A stretch of DNA of 64,000 bases, from assembly GCF_003369915.1 (NCBI RefSeq), contig NC_046675.1, positions 1,240,001 through 1,304,000 on the forward strand, written 5' to 3'. Origin of the DNA: Drosophila miranda (taxonomy: Eukaryota; Arthropoda; Insecta; Diptera; Drosophilidae). Both the position numbers and the translations under genes were made by a program. Of this stretch, positions 61,380-64,000 are shown in pieces. The number at the start of each line of letters is the position of its first letter. Position 1 is the stretch's first letter. The notes beneath the pieces are model-generated. The model was not told the DNA's origin. It saw only the letters and a program-made list of their open reading frames with translations, and made no database searches.

Positions 61380-64000
61380 AAGAGTTTACTGCGACCAGCT
61401 TCTAGATGATGATTCTGACAATATGTGCTGTCAAAAGATCATTTATTTTATTTGGCATCCTTTTTGATACATCAGTTCATCGATCGGATAAGGTGAAGAA
61501 ACAATTCACAATTGTATCATCGTTTTCAAAATAAATAGACTACAAAATATTATGATTCATATTTTAAATTATAGATCGTCGGATGCCTCGGATGTGTAGG
61601 CATGCGCCACAATTAAAGATTCAAGGAGTCCTCAATTGAGGACCTCCATCCTTCCGATTTGCAGCGCAAATATTAATCGATTCTGATGTAAGTGCAAGAT
61701 TGGGCACTTGCTTCAATATATTTATATCATTTACATATATGTATACCATGTATGAACCATTAATACCATTCACTGAAAAGATATTAAAAAATTTAAAAGA
61801 GTTTAAGCCGCATTATAGTCTTTTAAAAAGCATATTTAAGCCGTGGTTTATTTGTTTCACTTGAAAATCGCATTTAAGGGGCTTCCAGCAGTTACGATTA
61901 GTCCTGTATCCAGCAGATACCAATTGTGTTGGCTTGTAGGTCAATTGGCAGCTTAAAATTCGGAAATAAGTCTAAATAGTTATACAACTATTCCCAAGCG
62001 ATTGTTTAATTCCATGCAAATATATTGGAATAAAGGGTATCCGTTTAAAATGGCCCTCAACCATCCAAACCACTTGCAGGCTAGAGCAAGTTCAATCCTC
62101 GCGTCACTTCATCTTCATTTTATCCGGCAGATTGCAGCAATAGCTGGGCAATGGAAAGCTCCTCGAATGCAGGAATGCAAAAACACGATATTAATGACAC
62201 ACCGGGCAGACAACCACATGAGACCCATAAACCAATAACCAAGCGTAACCCGAAAGTTAGCAAACAAACACACAGTCGTGCAGGTGCAGGTGCAGAGGCA
62301 GAGGCAAGGCCGGATGTGGCATGCAGCAAGAAGGACATCGCATCGGCATTGGCATGCAGTTGGCAAAGTGAAACTAAAGCTACACATGATACACATATCT
62401 ACTCGGACAGGGGCAGCAACGGCAACGGCACCGGCAACGGCACCTGGCCAGATCAGGGTCATAATCCGCTGGCCAGAAAAGAAGAGCAGCCAACAGCACA
62501 ATCAACTTCGACTGTGTGGGGCAGGAGGAGATTGGTATTCGGATTGGTATCTTGGTCCACGACAGGTGTATAGTTTTGGCGCTGGAGTTGGCTTTGGCTT
62601 TGGGTTCGGGGTTGGGTTCGTGACCACAAATCGTACGCTAAAACCCATTTTGGCTTGCCTTTGGGGAGCAGGATGGATGTGTGGTGGCTGTGGCAGGGGG
62701 CGGTGGCATCAAATTAGATTTCAACGGAGGTTACAGACTCTCTCTCCCCCTCTCTATCTATAGTATATCCTTCCACCTGATGTCTTTCCCTTCGCATTTG
62801 GCCACTCAAAAGGACAAAGGATGAGGCAAGCGGAAAAGGCCAAGCAAAAGCCTTGCCTGCGGGCCCCGAAAAATCCAAAGTGACACTGGCAGGCATCGCC
62901 TCGCATCGCAACGCAGTCGAAACATTTTAAAAGCATCTTCATCATAAATCCGTAGAATGAAAAACGATGCATGCCACACACGTACCCGTACCCCATGCCC
63001 GAGCACGAGGAGTACAAATTTAGTTACATATTTTGCTTGTTAGCTTTCTCTCTGCTGCCACTCCTTGTGGCAAGGCAAAAGCAAACGCAAAGGCAAAGTG
63101 ATATTGTCCCCTTGTGGCTTAACTTGTCATGCGACTGTGGCTGGGCTTGGAAGGACCTTTTTACATTTGGGGCCAGCAGCAACAGCACTACCACAGTTAC
63201 GAGCACAGCGTACGGGAGTACGGAGTACGGAGTACGGAGCTCCCTTGCAGAGGCCGCATTTTATGAATTATTCAAAATGATCATAATAAATTGCTGCAGT
63301 CCTTGGCAGGAGCTCGAACCGGAAAGTGGCTCCCCTTTATCGCCTGCCATATTTTTTCGTTTCCTGGGTGCACTTTTCGTTAAAATGTTTTATCGTCTTC
63401 CAGCAGACCCACAGCCCGGTGGCATGCAACACCGATGGCACTCCTACTCGTGAAACAGCGTTGACATCTGTGTGCTATTATCGCAACTTAGTCCATCGGT
63501 GCGGTGTATATCGATGGAAGGCCAAGATATTTGCTGAAACTCAAACAGACTTGGGTACTCCATGACCAACGAGCTGGAGCTCTGGAATCTTCAGATATGC
63601 TAAATGAATCATGCTGATGGCTGGCTGAAATCTGAAAGCTGAAAGTTTCGCTCATTAAGTCCTTGAACAATGAAAGCACCGCCGCCACCAGCCAAAGTGC
63701 TCTCCGAAGTAGTTGCTGCTTGAGAAAACAGAACTTTCCGAACAATATAAATCAATTTCTTGGCAGGAGTCCAGGCCACAATGGAAGCTGGAAGCTGGAT
63801 GCTGCCAGCCGCCTAAAAACAAAGCCCTTCTTCATCTTCGTCTTCAGTTCAGTTCGGTTCTGTTTATTTGTTTGCCACTAAGCAAAGCTTCGAACTTTGG
63901 CGTCGAGGCGGAAGCACCTGGCAAGCACATAGGATGCTGCATGGATACGACGAGTATGTTCCCCATTGCCATCGAGAGGAAGGCCCAAAGGGCTTAAGTG
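61380..64000. other. noncoding DNA to the right edge, no gene seen
   Basis: AT-rich to 62000, then repeat-rich intergenic sequence (GCAGAGGCAG near 62285-62310, GGCAACGGCACC near 62411-62440, GGGTTCGGGGTTGG near 62601-62620, TACGGAG near 63212-63238). No frame with protein-like character or splice support was found. Confidence 0.45.

Overview
The window is nuclear DNA from a fruit fly of the genus Drosophila. The evidence is two multi-exon genes with near-complete protein matches to Drosophila Cyp4c3 (a CYP4 cytochrome P450) and Ptx1 (the Pitx-class homeobox gene), GT-AG introns from tens of bases to over 7 kb, abundant CA, GA and triplet microsatellites, and a fossil of the drosophilid mini-me repeat. 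A species outside the melanogaster subgroup, such as an obscura-group fly, is a reasonable guess but is not proven here.

Layout. 1-2.7 kb is mostly noncoding, with one possible coding exon at the left edge on the minus strand. 2.7-8.5 kb holds Cyp4c3 (plus strand, 7 coding exons, 534 aa). 8.7-12.3 kb is a rapidly evolving accessory island. It has two intact minus-strand DUF1091 genes (small secreted proteins, four exons each, identical intron phases), a rearranged third copy, and between the intact copies a broken transposase-like coding fossil and a mini-me-like repeat. 12.3-23.4 kb is long noncoding DNA upstream of Ptx1. 23.4-43.4 kb is Ptx1: a probable noncoding first exon near a GAGA-repeat promoter region, four coding exons (homeodomain split between positions 46 and 47), large introns, and a 3' UTR. 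43.4-48.7 kb is noncoding. 49.0-50.2 kb carries two small single-pass membrane protein genes on the minus strand. 50.2-60.8 kb is mostly noncoding with one orphan coding-like exon. 60.8-61.3 kb is a divergent acylphosphatase-like gene on the minus strand. The rest is noncoding.

The strongest unexpected signal is in Ptx1. After the TGA that ends the canonical 494-aa protein, the same frame stays open for 130 more codons of protein-like sequence. This suggests stop-codon readthrough producing a longer isoform. The same gene also has an open, non-repetitive frame upstream of its first AUG. Its introns and flank are enriched for the octamer GCCATAAA/TTTATGGC, which resembles Caudal/Abd-B sites. 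The genes here do not form an operon or pathway. They are independent units: a microsomal P450, a lineage-specific family of secreted proteins, a developmental transcription factor with a large regulatory landscape, and small housekeeping or membrane genes. All exon boundaries are read by eye from splice sites, frame and family similarity; no transcript data were available.
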